Source: Streptomyces thinghirensis (GTDB taxonomy: Bacteria > Actinomycetota > Actinomycetia > Streptomycetales > Streptomycetaceae). From it: a DNA stretch of 64,000 nt. Made by a program: the position numbers and the translations under genes. Below the pieces are notes generated by a model, which was given only the letters and a program-made list of their open reading frames with translations, was not told where the DNA came from and did no database searches. Location: positions 186,001 to 250,000 of the forward strand of contig JAKFGP010000050.1 of assembly GCA_021502835.1 (NCBI GenBank), in the 5' to 3' direction. This document shows positions 22,139-32,178 of this stretch, piece by piece. Position 1 is the first letter of the stretch, and each line of letters begins with the position of its first letter.

Positions 22139-22551
22139 GGCTGCCGTGGTCTGGGGGGCCCGGTGGCCGGCCCGCCCCCGCGGAGCCTCCCCGGGCCGCT
22201 CCCCGTCGCTCAACTGCGGGTCCAGGTCGTCCCGGAGCAGACCCCGGGACCCCGTCTGGCCGGTGCGGTAGGCGGAGCGGGCCACCAGGTGGGAGGCGAC
22301 CGGGCCGGTGAGGAACTGGAAGAAGACGATGAGGGCGAGGGTGCCCAGGTCGATGCCGTGGCGCAGCCGCAGCGCCACCCCGGCCTGGGACGAGAAGCAT
22401 CCCGAGGAGTCTGCGGCTTGGTGGCGGCGTGGCTGCGGGAGAGCACGTCGGGGAAGCGGAGCATCCCGATCACGCCGAGCAGGCACTGCAGGCAGCCGAG
22501 GAACAGGAGGACCGCCCCGATCAGATCGGCGGCCTCGGCCCAGGCGTTCAC
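22139..22551 (-). CDS. mnhG: Na+/H+ antiporter subunit G
   Basis: Small membrane subunit of the Mrp-type multisubunit sodium/proton antiporter. VNAWAEAADLIGAVLLFLG, LLGVIGMLRFPDVLSRSHAATKPQT (the RFPDVLSRSHAATK block is diagnostic, quoted here as FPDVLSRSHAATKPQT), LRLRHGIDLGTLALIVFFQF and LTGPVASHLVARSAYR. Three membrane helices. The GTG at 22551 overlaps the mnhF stop (GTGA, 22548-22551). Breaks near 22405 and 22395. The hydrophilic tail and exact stop are uncertain because no in-frame stop is visible before the convergent gene. Last gene of the operon. Confidence 0.85.
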
Positions 22552-22870
22552 CGGTGGTCCTCCGTGCCGTCCGCGCGGACCGAGGGCCGGTCGCGTACGG
22601 CGATGAACCTGGCGATGCCCACCGAGCCGGTGAAGCCGAGGAAGGCGAGCACCAGCATCACCGGGAAGTAGAAGGAGTCCCCGTCGTGCGCGGGCGGCCT
22701 TGACGCCGAGGCCGGCGATGATGAGCGCCGCCGCCACGTCCAGGGCGACCGCGCGGTCCAGCATCGAGGGCCCATACCAGACGCGGTACAGCAGCAGGGC
22801 GCCCGCGACCAGGATCATCACGGCTGAGGCGGCCAGCACGGCCTCTTCGACGGCGCGCAGGAGTGGTCAC
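22548..22870 (-). CDS. mnhF: Na+/H+ antiporter subunit F
   Basis: Three-helix membrane subunit of the Mrp antiporter. After a frame correction near 22850: AVLAASAVMILVAGALLLYR, VWYGPSMLDRAVALDV (GPSMLDRAVALD is the family hallmark), AALIIAGLGVKAA, then FPVMLVLAFLGFTGSVGIARFI, quoted in part. GTG at 22870 overlaps the mnhE stop (GTGA); its own stop overlaps mnhG. About 105 residues, ending DGTEDHR. Confidence 0.87.
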
Positions 22871-23468
22871 GGCGAGGGTTCCCCTTCCGGTACGGGCTGG
22901 GCGGCGAGGGCGATGTCCTCGGCGGTGCCAGCAGCGCGGGCCACGAGTTCCTCCATGCGCCACACCGACCGCTGGGCGCTCTCGATCTCGCCCGGATCGT
23001 CGGCGTCGAGGACGTGCAGGAACAAGGTGGCCGTCGACCGGCGCACCTCGATCACGGAACCGCCGGGGACGTTGGAGACGGCGACGGCGGTGGCCGTGAG
23101 CATGAGGTCGCTGCGCACCCGCAGCGGGACGGCGACGACCGCGGCGGGGTACAGGCCCTTGGCGAAGATCTGCCGGGTGACTTCGACACTCGACGAGAAC
23201 ATGTCGTACAGCAGGTAGACCGTGAGCCGCAGGATGCCTAGCGGACGCAGTCGCAGACCGAGGTCGACGGCGGGCAGCGGGAAGGCAAGGGCACAGGCAC
23301 ACCGCGACGATGAGCGCCGTTGACGAGGTTGGCCCAGGACGGAGTGCCCCACAGCAGGATCCAGATGACCGTGAGCCAGGCGGTGAGCGGCAGGTCGAGA
23401 ACGCGTCTGCCGCTGCCGACGCGGAAGGACCAGCTGTAGGGGGAACGGTCGCGGAAGAGGTTGCTCAT
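22867..23468 (-). CDS. mnhE: Na+/H+ antiporter subunit E
   Basis: Membrane subunit of the Mrp antiporter. MSNLFRDRSPYSWSFRVGSG opens a cytoplasmic N-terminus, then LPLTAWLTVIWILLWGTPSW and LRLTVYLLYDMFSSSVEVT. The soluble C-terminal half includes PAAVVAVPLRVRSDLMLTA and GGSVIEVRRSTATLFLHVL, ending VPEGEPSP. About 200 residues. ATG at 23468 overlaps the mnhD stop (ATGA). Breaks near 23320, 23295 and 23235. Confidence 0.88.
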
Positions 23469-25126
23469 CGGCCGAGCACCGCTCGGTGTAGGGGTACGGG
23501 CGAGGGAGTTCGATGGCAGCGGCCTCGGTAAGGTGGTGGGGGCCGCCGAGCACGGTGTAGAGCAGGCCGGAGGGCGACGGCGGCGCCGGTCGCCACCACC
23601 ATCGGCCAGGGCAGCCGCTTCGTGGTGGTGATGGACTGCCCGAGGAAGCCGCGGAGACCACGGCACCCGCGGGTTCCGGCAGGCCGCTCCCGGATCCGGT
23701 CGCCGCGCTGTCCTTATCGTCCCCGCCGTCCCCGCCGTCCCCGTCGTCGCCCGGCTCGTCCTCGGCGGATTCCAGCACCCTCCTCACCCTCGGACCCGGG
23801 CGGGGCGTCGCGCCAGAACGCAGAGGTTCCAGACCTTCGCCATGACATAGAGGGTGAGCAGGCTGGTGGCGGCGGACCCGGCGACCAGCGCCCAGGCCCA
23901 GCCGCCGCCGTTGTCGACGCCCGCCCGCATCAGGCCGAGCTTGCCGATAACCCGGAGAACGGCGGGATGCCCGCGAGGTTCATGGCGGGCACGAAGAACA
24001 GCACGGCGAGCAGTGGCGCCGTCTTCGCCGAGGCCGCCGAGGCGGGTGAGTTCCGTGGTGCCGTCGCGCCGCTCGATGAGTCCGGCGACGAGGAAGAGGG
24101 TGGTCTGCACCGTGATGTAGTGGGCACGCACACGATCGCCCCGGCGATCGAGCCGCGCCCGGCGAGCGCGATACCGAAGACCATGTAGCCGATGTGGCTG
24201 ATGAGGGTGAAGGAGAGCACTCGCTTCCAGGTCGCGGTCTGGGCGACCGCGCCGAGGATGCCGATGACCATGGAGGCGAGCGCGGCGAGCATCAGCAGGT
24301 CGCCGAAGGCGGTGGCCGGGGAAGAGCAGGGTCTGGGTGCGCAGCATCGAGTACACGCCGACAACCCGGTGAGCGGGCCGGCGAAGACCGCGGTGACCGG
24401 TGCGGGCGCGGTCGGGTAGGAGTCGAGCAGCCAGGCCGCGAGCGGGGAACACCGCCGCCTTGATCGCCGAAGACCGTCAGCAGCATGGCCTCCAGCAGGT
24501 GCGCATCCGACCAGGACTTCCTGCAGCCGCCCCGCGAGCTGGGCGAAGTCTGAGCGGTCCCGGCGACCGAGTACGTCATGGCGATGGCGACGAGGAAGAG
24601 CACCGAGGAGAACAACGAGATGATCACGTACGTCGACCCGGCCCGGATCCGGGTCGCGGTGCCGCCGATGGTGAGCAGGACGAAGCTCGCGACGAGCATG
24701 ATCCTCGAAGCCGACGTAGAGGTTGACGAGGTCTCCGGACAGGAAGGTGCAGGAGACGCCTGCCACGAGGATGAGGTAGGCGGGGTGGAAGACGCCGACC
24801 GGTGTTTGGTCGTCGCGGTCGGCCATGCCCTGGCCCAGCGGAGTACAGGTTGACGAGCAGGGTGACGGCGCTGGACACGGTGAGCATCAGGCCCGCGAGC
24901 CGGTCGGCGACGAGGGTGATACCGACCGGCGGAAGTCACCGAGGTGCACGCTGAGCGGACCGTGGCGGTCGGCGGCCACCATGAGGAGCACGGAGAGCAC
25001 GAGGACCGCGCCGAGCACGGCGAGGGTGATGAAGCGCTGGAACCGCTGAGCCGGGGCCGATGGCCAGTTTCAGGCCCGTGACGCACAGCGGCAGCAGAAC
25101 GGGGCGAGGGGGACGAGCGCGTTCAC
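23465..25126 (-). CDS. mnhD: Na+/H+ antiporter subunit D
   Basis: Proton-translocating-type subunit homologous to NuoL/M/N. Blocks in order: MADRDDQTPVGVFHPAYLIL, VSCTFLSGDLVNLYVGFE with the conserved glutamate, VFPLAAWLLDSYPTAPAPVT with the lysine just before it, KRVLSFTLISHIGYMVFGIA, TLFLVAGLIERRDG and LTLYVMAKVWNL. A strongly acidic, glycine-rich stretch (SAEDEPGDDGDGGDGG and after) follows before a last helix, LPWPMVVATGAAVALGLLYT by frame correction. GTG at 25126 (GTGA overlap with mnhC). About 550 residues; breaks near 25110, 25045, 24935, 24840, 24705, 24555, 24460, 24320, 24130, 23810, 23650 and 23540. Confidence 0.9.
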
Positions 25127-25889
25127 CTGGTTCCTTCCGTGCCGGCGCCCTCGGGGTCGTCGGGCTGGTCGGGCGGCGGGTGGCCGGAGGTCCTCGCCGG
25201 GGTGCGAGTCGGGCTCGCGGCCGGTCTCCTCGGGGTCGTTGGAGGGCCCGGCGACGCTTGGGCCGGTGCCGGCCCCGGCCGGCCGACGGGTCGGTGGTGC
25301 CCCAGCTCCGGCCCTCGCGGTAGTCCTCGGGGTCGGCGCCGAGGATGTCGTTCCACAGGTTGCCGGAGACGTCGTTGGCGCAGGCCTGGTAGGCGCGTTC
25401 CTCGCGGACCGCCGGCGCAGCCGTTTGCGTGCAGCCCGGTAGCGGGCGCCGAGTTCGGGGTCGGTGCCGGGCTCGGCGCGCGCCTCGCGGTAGCGGTCGC
25501 GCAGTTCGCCGCGCCGGTCGAGGAACTCTCGCGCGCGCCGGGCGACCAGGCGGTCCTCGGTGTCGTCGCTGATCTCGTCGGAGCCGGTGACCTGGTGGCT
25601 GCGGTAGGCCATGGCGAGCAGGAACGCGGTGGTGGCGAGGGTGATGACGATCGCGGTGGGGGCGATGGCCTGGGGCAGCGGGTCGGTGACCCGGTTGCGG
25701 ATGGACGTTAGAGGTGGAGCAGCGGCGCGGCCGCGCCTGCCCGTCGAGGCGAGGACCAGCAGGTTGACGCCGTTGCCGAGGACGACCGCGCCGAGCAGGA
25801 TCCGGGTCGAGGACCGGGTCAGCAGCAGGCTGGCGCCGACGGCGCTGAGGACGGCGGCGGCCACCAGGAGGGAGAGGCTCCACGGTCAT
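25123..25889 (-). CDS. mnhC: Na+/H+ antiporter subunit C with long cytoplasmic tail
   Basis: NuoK-like three-helix subunit: AAAVLSAVGASLLLTRSSTR, ILLGAVVLGNGVNLLVLAST and PTAIVITLATTAFLLAMAYR. NuoK/MrpC proteins usually end soon after the third helix. Here about 130 charged residues follow (DDTEDRLVARRAREFLDRR, ELRDRYREARAEPGTDPEL, VREERAYQACANDVSGNLW, NDILGADPEDYREGRSWG), with heptad-like spacing that could form a coiled coil. ATG at 25889, 12 bp after the A/B subunit stop; end overlaps mnhD (GTGA). Breaks near 25865, 25735, 25710 and 25415. Confidence 0.85.
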
Positions 25890-25901
25890 GCGGGGCCCGC
25901 C

Positions 25902-28846
25902 TCACCACGCGAGGGCGGTCCGGCCGGCGGCCGCCCGTTCGATCTGCCGGTCGATCCGGGCGCCGAGGGCCGCACGATGTCCAGGACCACGCCCAGGACG
26001 AGGAGGTAGACGCCGCAGTCGAAGAGGACGGCGGTGGACAGGTGGGCTTCGCCCCACACGGGCGAGGTGGCCGTGCCAGGTCCAGCCGTGCAGCACGGTG
26101 CCCTCGGCCAGGCCGCCCAGTGCGACCCCGGTGGACAGGAACAGGCCGAGCCCGGTGAAAACGCCCGCTTTGAAGGGCACGGCGTCGGCGAGTCCGTGCC
26201 GTCCGCCCGCGAGATAGCGGGCGATGAAGGCGACGCCGGCGGTCAGGCCCGCGACGAAGCCGCCGCCCGGCAGGTTCTCCGCGCACATCCAGCAGGTAGA
26301 CGGAGAGGACGAGGATGGGGTGGAAGATGAGGCTCGCGACCACTTCCAGGACCACGGAGCGGCGTTCGGGAGCGAGGGTGGAGCTGGCCGCGAGCCAGGT
26401 CCGCTCGGTGCGCCCTCGTCGCCGCTGGGCAGGCCCGCCGATTCGCGTGCCGAGGTCGCCCGCCAGGCGGTGCGCAGGCCGGCGTGCGGGTGGTCCCGGG
26501 CAGCGGCAGTACGGGCTGCTCGGCGCTGTCGGTGCGGCGGTGCAGGTAGATGAGGCTGGTGACACCGATCGCGGCGGCGGCGAGCACCGCTGACTCTCCC
26601 CATCGTGTCCCAGGCCCGCAGGTCGACGAGGATCGTCGCGACGACGTCCTTCAGGCCGTGGTGGGCGGTCTCCTCGACCATCGCCGCCCCGGCGCTATCG
26701 GCCCGGCGGTGCCCCGCCATGATCCAGACGACGAGGGCGACGGCGGCGCCGCCCGCGAGCGCCACCGGCATCCGCAGCGCGCGCCGCGACCGGCTGTAGT
26801 TCTCCTCGAAGTGCACCGGCATCCGGCGCAGCACGAGCACGAAGACGATCATCGAGACGGTCTCCACGCAGAACTGGGTCAGCGCGAGGTCGGGCGCGCC
26901 CTGCACGACGAAGAGCAGCGCGGTGCCGTATCCGGTGAGCCCGGCGAGCACGACGGCCTTCATCCGGCGCCGCACACCGAGACACAGCACGGCGGCGGCA
27001 CAGGTCAGCAGCGCGACACCGGCCTGGGCCGGGTGGTCCCACAGCCGTGGGGCGGGTACTCAATCCAGGGTTCGTCCGCGAGGAGCACGGCGATCTGCCC
27101 GACGAGGACCACGCTCATGGTCGTCACGAGGTACACCGACAGCGAGCCGCGCTGCACGAAACCGGTGCACTGCAGGGCGAGTGCGTTCGAGGCCGAGCAG
27201 GAACCGTCCGAAGATCCGGTCGGCGGAGCGCCAGGCCAGGGCCTGCCCGACACGCCCGAGAGAGGGCTCGCGGCGAGGAACAGCAGGACACCGCCCGCCC
27301 ACGCCGCGCAGGACGGTCCGAGGGCCGGACCCGCCCCCGTGCCACAGCGCCAGGTGGTACGGGTGGGCGGGTACGGGAACTGCCCGGCGTAAGGTGCCGA
27401 GGAGCCCTGGAGCCAGGACACGCCGGGTCGAGGACCAGGCAGGCCAGGGCCAGCACGGCGGGCGGCGCGAGGAAGGCGGGCGGCACGGCGTGCGCGTCGG
27501 TGTCCGGGACACCGGGCTTGCGGGCGAAGGCGCCCCAGAGGGTAGCGCAGGGGGTGTAGGCGGTGGTCAGGGGCCGAGCCGGACGACCGTCATGGCAAGC
27601 GCCCAGCGGTCAACAGGTGTCCCCGTCCAGGAGGGACTGGAGAGGCGGCCTCCTTGGCGGTGAAGCCGAACAGCGGCGGTAGCGGCCGCCATGGACGGTC
27701 CGGCGACCACGGCGACGGCGCACGGCGGGCAGCCGCCGCCCGAGCCCGGAGAGTCTTCGCAGGTCACGGGTGCCGGTGGCGTGGTCGACGATCCCCGGTG
27801 ACCAGGAAGAGCGGGGCCTTGAACAAGGCGTGGGCGAGGATCGTGGCGGTGGCGGCGATGGCGGTGTCGTGGCGGCCCGCGCCGGCGAGGACGGTGAGGA
27901 AGCCGAGCTGGCTGACCGTGCCGTACGCGAGGACGAGTTTCAGGTCGTTCAGGCGCAGCGCCCGCCAGCCGCCCAGCAGCATCGTCGCGGAGCCCAGGAC
28001 GAGCAGGAGCGGCCGCCAGGGCGTGACCTCGGCGAACGCGGGGGCCAGCCGGGCGATGAGGTAGACGCCGGCCTTGACCATCGCGGCGGCGTGCAGATAG
28101 GCGCTGACCGGGGTGGGGGCGGCCATGGCGTTGGGCAGCCACAGACTGAACGGCCAGATCGCGGACTTGGTGAGGCGCCGACGAGATCAGCACGATCGCC
28201 GTGGACAGCGCCGGCCGACGCGGACGGCGGGTCGGCGAGGATCGCCGAGATCCGGTAGGTGCCCGCCTCGTGACCCAGGATCAGGAAGCCGACGAGCATG
28301 GTGAGTCCGCCGAGCGTGGTGACCGTCAGGGTCCTGCAGGGCGCTGCGCCGGTTGCGCTTGTGGTCGCTGGTCTGGCCGATCAGCGAAGGTAGGAGAAGA
28401 CGGTCGTCAGTTCCCCAGAAGATGTAGAGCAGGATCAGGTCGTCGGCGAGGACCGAGGCCGAGCATCGCCCCGGCGAAGGCGAGGGAGGTGTTCCCGGCA
28501 GAACCTACCCAGCTGCCGCGACCGGTCGTCGTAGCGAGGCGCAGTAGACCAGACGAGGGCGCCCACCCCGGGCGGCGAGCAGCACCACCAGGTTCGGCGA
28601 GGGCGTCCAGCCCGCAGCGCCCAGTCACGTGGTAGGCGGGAAGCCAGGCCCTACTCGGTGGTGTCGGCGCCGCCCGCGGCCGTGGTGCTCCACCGGGTGG
28701 CCGCCCAGACGCCCGTCGCGGCGGGCGGCAGGGCCAGCACGATGAAGGCACGGGTCCCGCACCACCCTCACCAGCGGCGCGGCGAACAGCGCGAGCGCGA
28801 AGTGGCAGAGGAGAGCACGGACACCCGACAGTGATATATCGGGCAT
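25902..28846 (-). CDS. mnhA: Na+/H+ antiporter fused A/B subunit
   Basis: Large first subunit of the Mrp antiporter, a NuoL-like protein fused to an MrpB domain. Near the N-terminus, LLCHFALALFAAPLVRVV. The NuoL-like core shows LAFAGAMLGL, HTSDHKRNRRSALQTL, WPFSLWLPNAMAAPTPVSAYLH, quoted in part, AAAMVKAGVYLIARLAPAF, LVLAYGTVSQLGFLTVLAG and ATILAHALFKAPLFLVTG. Then LTQFCVETVSMIVFVLVLRR and, in the MrpB part, ASLIFHPILVLSVYLLDVRG and GGGFVAGLTAGVAFIARYLA. About 975 residues. Start ATG at 28846 is the best candidate; a tRNA gene lies just upstream. Many frame breaks, the worst between 27400 and 27800. It is the first gene of the operon. Confidence 0.88.
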
Positions 28847-28882
28847 CTCGCCTGGGCGCCCAGCCACGCCGCAGGGCAGGCA

Positions 28883-28922
28883 ATCGAGGGGCGGTTTCGG
28901 ATCTCTCGAACCGCCCCTCGAT
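28883..28922 (-). terminator. Stem-loop terminator after the second tRNA-Pro
   Basis: ATCGAGGGGCGGTT pairs with AACCGCCCCTCGAT around a short loop. On the minus strand it starts 17 bases after the tRNA 3' end. The following T-run is weak (GATTGCC). Confidence 0.75.
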
Positions 28923-28939
28923 CAACGGCTGTCTCCAGT

Positions 28940-29016
28940 CGGGACGACAGGATTTGAACCTGCGGACCCCTTGACCCCGCGGTCCAAAGTGCGCTACCAA
29001 GCTGCGCCACGTCCCG
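28940..29016 (-). tRNA. tRNA-Pro, anticodon probably CGG
   Basis: Same acceptor, D and T arms as the tRNA-Pro at 9.6 kb (CGGGACG/CGTCCCG; GCAGG/CCTGT with a complete seven-base loop TTCAAAT). The anticodon arm is damaged: CTTTGGA, then CCGCGGGG, then TCAAG, with three or four extra bases compared with a normal 73-base tRNA. The loop is best read as carrying CGG followed by GG, so a proline tRNA for CCG codons. The identity rests on correcting these insertions. Confidence 0.82.
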
Positions 29017-29114
29017 CTGCCAGGTGACCTGGGGTTTCCCCCCGGCCGAACGCGCAGGAAAACCATACCGCACTCGGGCCGGTGGTCGCGCATCGCTTTC
29101 CAAGCGGTCCGCCG

Positions 29115-30445
29115 TCAGCACTTCTCCGCATCGGGACGGTTCGGGCGTGGCCGCCGCGCGCTCGGAGCTGGCCGCGGCCGCGTCGACCCGCGCACCAGTC
29201 CGCGTACCGCCGGTATCAGCAGCAGCGCGGCGTAACGGCGAAGCTCGTCGGCGCCGGCGAGCAGCACGTGGTCGGCGCCGCTGGCCGAGGCGGCCGGTCC
29301 CGCGAGGGCCTGGCCGACGGGCATCATGGCCAGCGAGCCGGCCACGTCGTAGGCGTGATGCGGTTGAGGACGTCCGGCGGGACCCGGGTTCGCACACTGG
29401 TCGCCCACATGACGCCCCAGAAGGACATCCGGCCCCGGCGACGGCGGCTCCGGCCGCCATGGCGGGTACACCGTAGAGCTCGGCCCGACGCTCGCCGGAA
29501 AGGCGGCGAAGCCGACGAGGGCGATCGCGCCGGCGCGGTTAATGCGGCGGGGCGCAGCCGCAGCGCGAGGAGCCCGCCGACGACGGTGCCCGCGCCCAGG
29601 GCGGAGCGCTGACCAAGGCCGTACGCGCGTGGCCGTGCTCCTGCACCACCTCGGTCGCCACCAGCGGGACGGTCGGGCCCCACACGGCGATCATGTAGAC
29701 GCACCAGACGGCGATGACGTACCACAGCCACCGCCGGGAAGCGGAACTCCTGCCACCTCGACCAGGTCGGCGCGGAAGGCCTTCGTCCCGCCGCCGACCA
29801 TCACTCGGCCGCCCGGCGCGAGCGGGGGCAACCGGAGCAGCAGCAGGCACAGGGCGCCGATCTTCGTACGGGTCGCGTGGGCGGCGAAGACCCCGCCTCG
29901 GTGGCGGCGCTTCTAATCAGGACCGGCGACGGCGGGTCCCTGCGAGCTGGGCGAGTGGACTCGGTGACGCGTATCGCGCCGTTCGCGCCCCGGATGTCGG
30001 AGGCGAGCCGGGGCACGGTGCTGGCGACGCCGGGCTGGAAGACGGCGCCTGCGACGCCGTTGACGAAGCCGATGGCGCAGATCTGCCACAGCACGACGCG
30101 GCCGGAGAAGAACAGGGGCCGGCGGCCGCGCCGGTGCTGAGCCGCACCAGGTCGGCGCCGATCATCAGTTTCCGGGTGCTGAAGCGCGGCCGGCGAGGAC
30201 CCCGCCGAAGACGACCAGGCCGGTGAACGCGGCGGCCGTCGCGGCCATGGCGAGACCGACCGCGCCCGCCCCGTACCCGTGCTGGAGCAGACCGGCGGCG
30301 AGCGCGACGGGCAGCATGGTGCGTCGCCCAGCCGGGCGATGGCCCGGGCCACGAAGAACAGCCCGAAGTCCCGCGACCAGACGGCTCGCGCCGCGCCCAC
30401 TCCGGCCGCCCGCTCGTGCCTGGGCTGCGACGACGTCCCGGCCAT
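29115..30445 (-). CDS. MFS transporter (12-TM exporter)
   Basis: Major-facilitator exporter of the MFS_3/EntS-like type. GGAGGAGAG precedes the ATG at 30445 (MAGTSSQPRHERAAG). Blocks: WSRDFGLFFVARAIARLGDA (family N-terminal signature), MLPVALAAGLLQHGYGAGA, GLVVFGGVLAGR, IGFVNGVAGAVFQPGVAST, VPRLASDIRGANG and, in the second half, VYMIAVWGPTVPLVATEVVQ, MSFWGVMWATSVRTRVPPD and GSLAMMPVGQALAGPAA. About 440 residues. Breaks near 30315, 30190, 30125, 29950, 29740, 29605 and 29355. Substrate unknown. It starts a run of minus-strand genes with little spacing. Confidence 0.85.
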
Positions 30446-30573
30446 CCCGCGCTCTCCTCCACGGCCGGCCCCGCCGGCCACCCGCCCCGTGCGGCCCCTG
30501 CTGATCGCCGCGCGCGTCGTACGTCCGACAGCCGGAGCCCCCTCCGGCCCCGGTTGCCACCGCACGCCCCGGA

Positions 30574-30984
30574 TCATGCCACGGGGGCACCGACGACGCC
30601 CGAGGGGTTTTCAGCCCCGGCCGGCAGCCCCAGCCGGGGATGGGCCTCCAGCAGCCGGGTCGGGGCCGCCTGGCGCCAGGAGTCGGCGAGGATGTCGCGC
30701 AGCTCGTCCTCGCCCCTCCAGGGCGGCGAGGTGTGGCCCGCACCCAGGCGTGAACTGCGCCTCGGCGGCCCGCGATCCAGAACTTCCCCGGCTCGGCCAG
30801 CACGAGTTCGTCGCGCTCCTCCCCGGGGCAGCGCACCGCGATGGAGGTCTCGTCCTCGGGCAGTGTGGCGAACATCTTCCCCGCGACCCGGAACGTGGGC
30901 ATGCTCCAGGCGACCTTCTCCGTCGTTTCCGGCAGGGACAGGGCGATACGGCGTACGTCTTCTGCTGTCCGGCATGTCAGGCAC
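30574..30984 (-). CDS. YjbR/MmcQ-family DNA-binding-like protein
   Basis: Protein of about 136 residues with the YjbR (CyaY-like fold) pattern: AEDVRRIALSLPETTEKVAW, SMPTFRVAGKMFATLPEDE, SIAVRCPGEERDELVL and EPGKFWIAGR. C-terminal DELRDILADSWRQAAPTRLLE, quoted as ELRDILADSWRQAAPTRLL. GTG at 30984 (VPDMPD); an indel near 30960 separates it from the rest, another is near 30750. Family members are proposed to bind DNA, with no known catalytic role. Confidence 0.8.
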   Translation of the reverse strand: MPDMPDSRRRTPYRPVPAGNDGEGRLEHAHVPGRGEDVRHTARGRDLHRGALPRGGARRTRAGRAGEVLDRGPPRRSSRLGAGHTSPPWRGEDELRDILADSWRQAAPTRLLEAHPRLGLPAGAENPSGVVGAPVA

Positions 30985-31005
30985 GGTAGCCGCCGCCACT
31001 GACAT

Positions 31006-31546
31006 TCACCCGGCGCCGGCCGGGCGCCCGCCTCCCCGCCGACCTGCTTGAAGTAGAGCGTCGTCGGCCGCAGTTGCCCGCCCGGGTCCGCCGCGCGAGT
31101 CGGGGATCGTTCCGGCGCGGGTCCATCCGGGTGGAGCGGTGAGGTGCTCGGCGGGGCTGCCGGTCTCGGTGTCCAGGTGGAGCAGGGTGAGGCCGCCCGC
31201 CGCGGCCGCCTCCTCGGCGGTGGTCCAGGAGCCGGCGGCCCAGCCCTCCGGCCGCGCGCCGCGCGCGAGACCATCAGCTTGACCAGCTCGGCGCGGTGGC
31301 GGCTGTTGGGCTTGTCGGGCAGGGCGAGGCTCACCGTTCCGAGCACCCGGCCCCCGTCGTGTGCCACCCAGACGGCGAGTCGCCCGGCGGCGACGGCCGC
31401 GGCCCGCTCCCGCCACCAGGTGACGGCGTCCGCCCGGTCGAGCGGCGCGAGGAAGCCGACGGACGCGCCGCCCTCGACGGTGTCGGTCAGCAGGTCGGCC
31501 AACCTCCAGCAGTGCCGTGGAGCCGCCCCTCGTCCACGTGGGTCAC
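31006..31546 (-). CDS. GNAT-family N-acetyltransferase
   Basis: Acetyl-CoA-dependent acetyltransferase. LADLLTDTVEGGASVGFLAP, AVTWWRERAAAVAAGRLAVW, VAHDGGRVLGTVSLAL, then HRAELVKLMVSR, after which the pyrophosphate loop can be read (ARGRGLGRRLL after correction), EEAAAAGGLTLLHLDTETGS, and the terminal TTLYFKQVGGEAGA. About 175 residues. Start is placed at GTG 31546 but the N-terminal 20 residues are unclear because of indels near 31500-31530. It follows the XRE-cupin gene almost without gap. Substrate unknown. Confidence 0.8.
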
Positions 31547-31549
31547 GAT

Positions 31550-32141
31550 CACGCAGCACCACCGCCAGCACATAGCAGCGCGTCCTCGGGGCCGGCGCAC
31601 CGAACCTCGTCGGTCCCCCACACGTCGCATCCGCAGGCAGTCCCCGGTGCCGAGGTGGTGCTCGACGTCCTGGGCCGTCACCTTCCAGGGCCCCGTCCAG
31701 GACCCAGATGTGCTGTTCGAGGCCGGGCACGGGCGGCCGGTCGTGGCGAGCGGGTCGGCGCCTGCGGCGAGCGCGTCCTCGACCAGTTCGCTGCGCAGCC
31801 CGGCGTGCGGCGGGGACACGGAGCGGCGTACGAATCCGGCGGACCGGTCCTCCCACAGCGGCCGCTCGCTGGCCCGCACCAGCAGCGCGGGTTCCGCCTC
31901 GACCTCACTGGAGCAGCCGGGACACGGTCCGCCCCGTAGACGGCGCACAGGCGGTTCAGCAGGGAGGCGGTGGGGCTGATCTCCGCCCGTTCGGCGCGGG
32001 ACAGGGTGGACCGGCTCACCTCGCTGCGCTCCGCCAACTCCCTAGCGACCAGCCGCGTTCGGCGCGCAGCTCGGCCAGCCGGGCGGCGAGCCGGGCGTCC
32101 ACGAGGTCGGGAGCCTTCGGCTCCTCATCCGAGTCTCTCAT
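31550..32141 (-). CDS. XRE-family regulator with C-terminal cupin
   Basis: HTH regulator of the XRE-cupin type. ATG at 32141: MRDSDEEPKAPDLVDARLAA, then LAELRAERGWSL. After a frame correction near 32040 the recognition region follows, LAERSEVSRSTLSRAERAEI and SPTASLLNRLCAVYG. The cupin half has VEAEPALLVRASERPLWED and LRSELVEDALAAGADP. About 195 residues. The gene is followed at once by the GNAT gene. Its start codon lies inside a 33-bp inverted repeat, which suggests autoregulation. The preceding LysR frame runs into this gene without a stop in the present sequence, most simply because of an indel near 32180. Confidence 0.82.
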
Positions 32142-32168
32142 ATTCGGGACGCTATCCCGGATATGAGA
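32136..32168. promoter_or_regulatory. Inverted repeat over the XRE-cupin start codon
   Basis: TCTCATATTCGGGA (32136-32149) and TCCCGGATATGAGA (32155-32168) match at 13 of 14 positions around a 5-base centre. The ATG of the XRE-cupin gene is within the left arm. Read as an operator covering the translation start and probable transcription start; function inferred. Confidence 0.6.
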
Positions 32169-32178
32169 CGGCCGTGTT

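Noticed and set aside
30165..31856. Apparent fusion of GNAT, YjbR-like and MFS coding regions
   Set aside because: An open frame crosses three genes only because of indels; family boundaries and the MFS ribosome site separate them.
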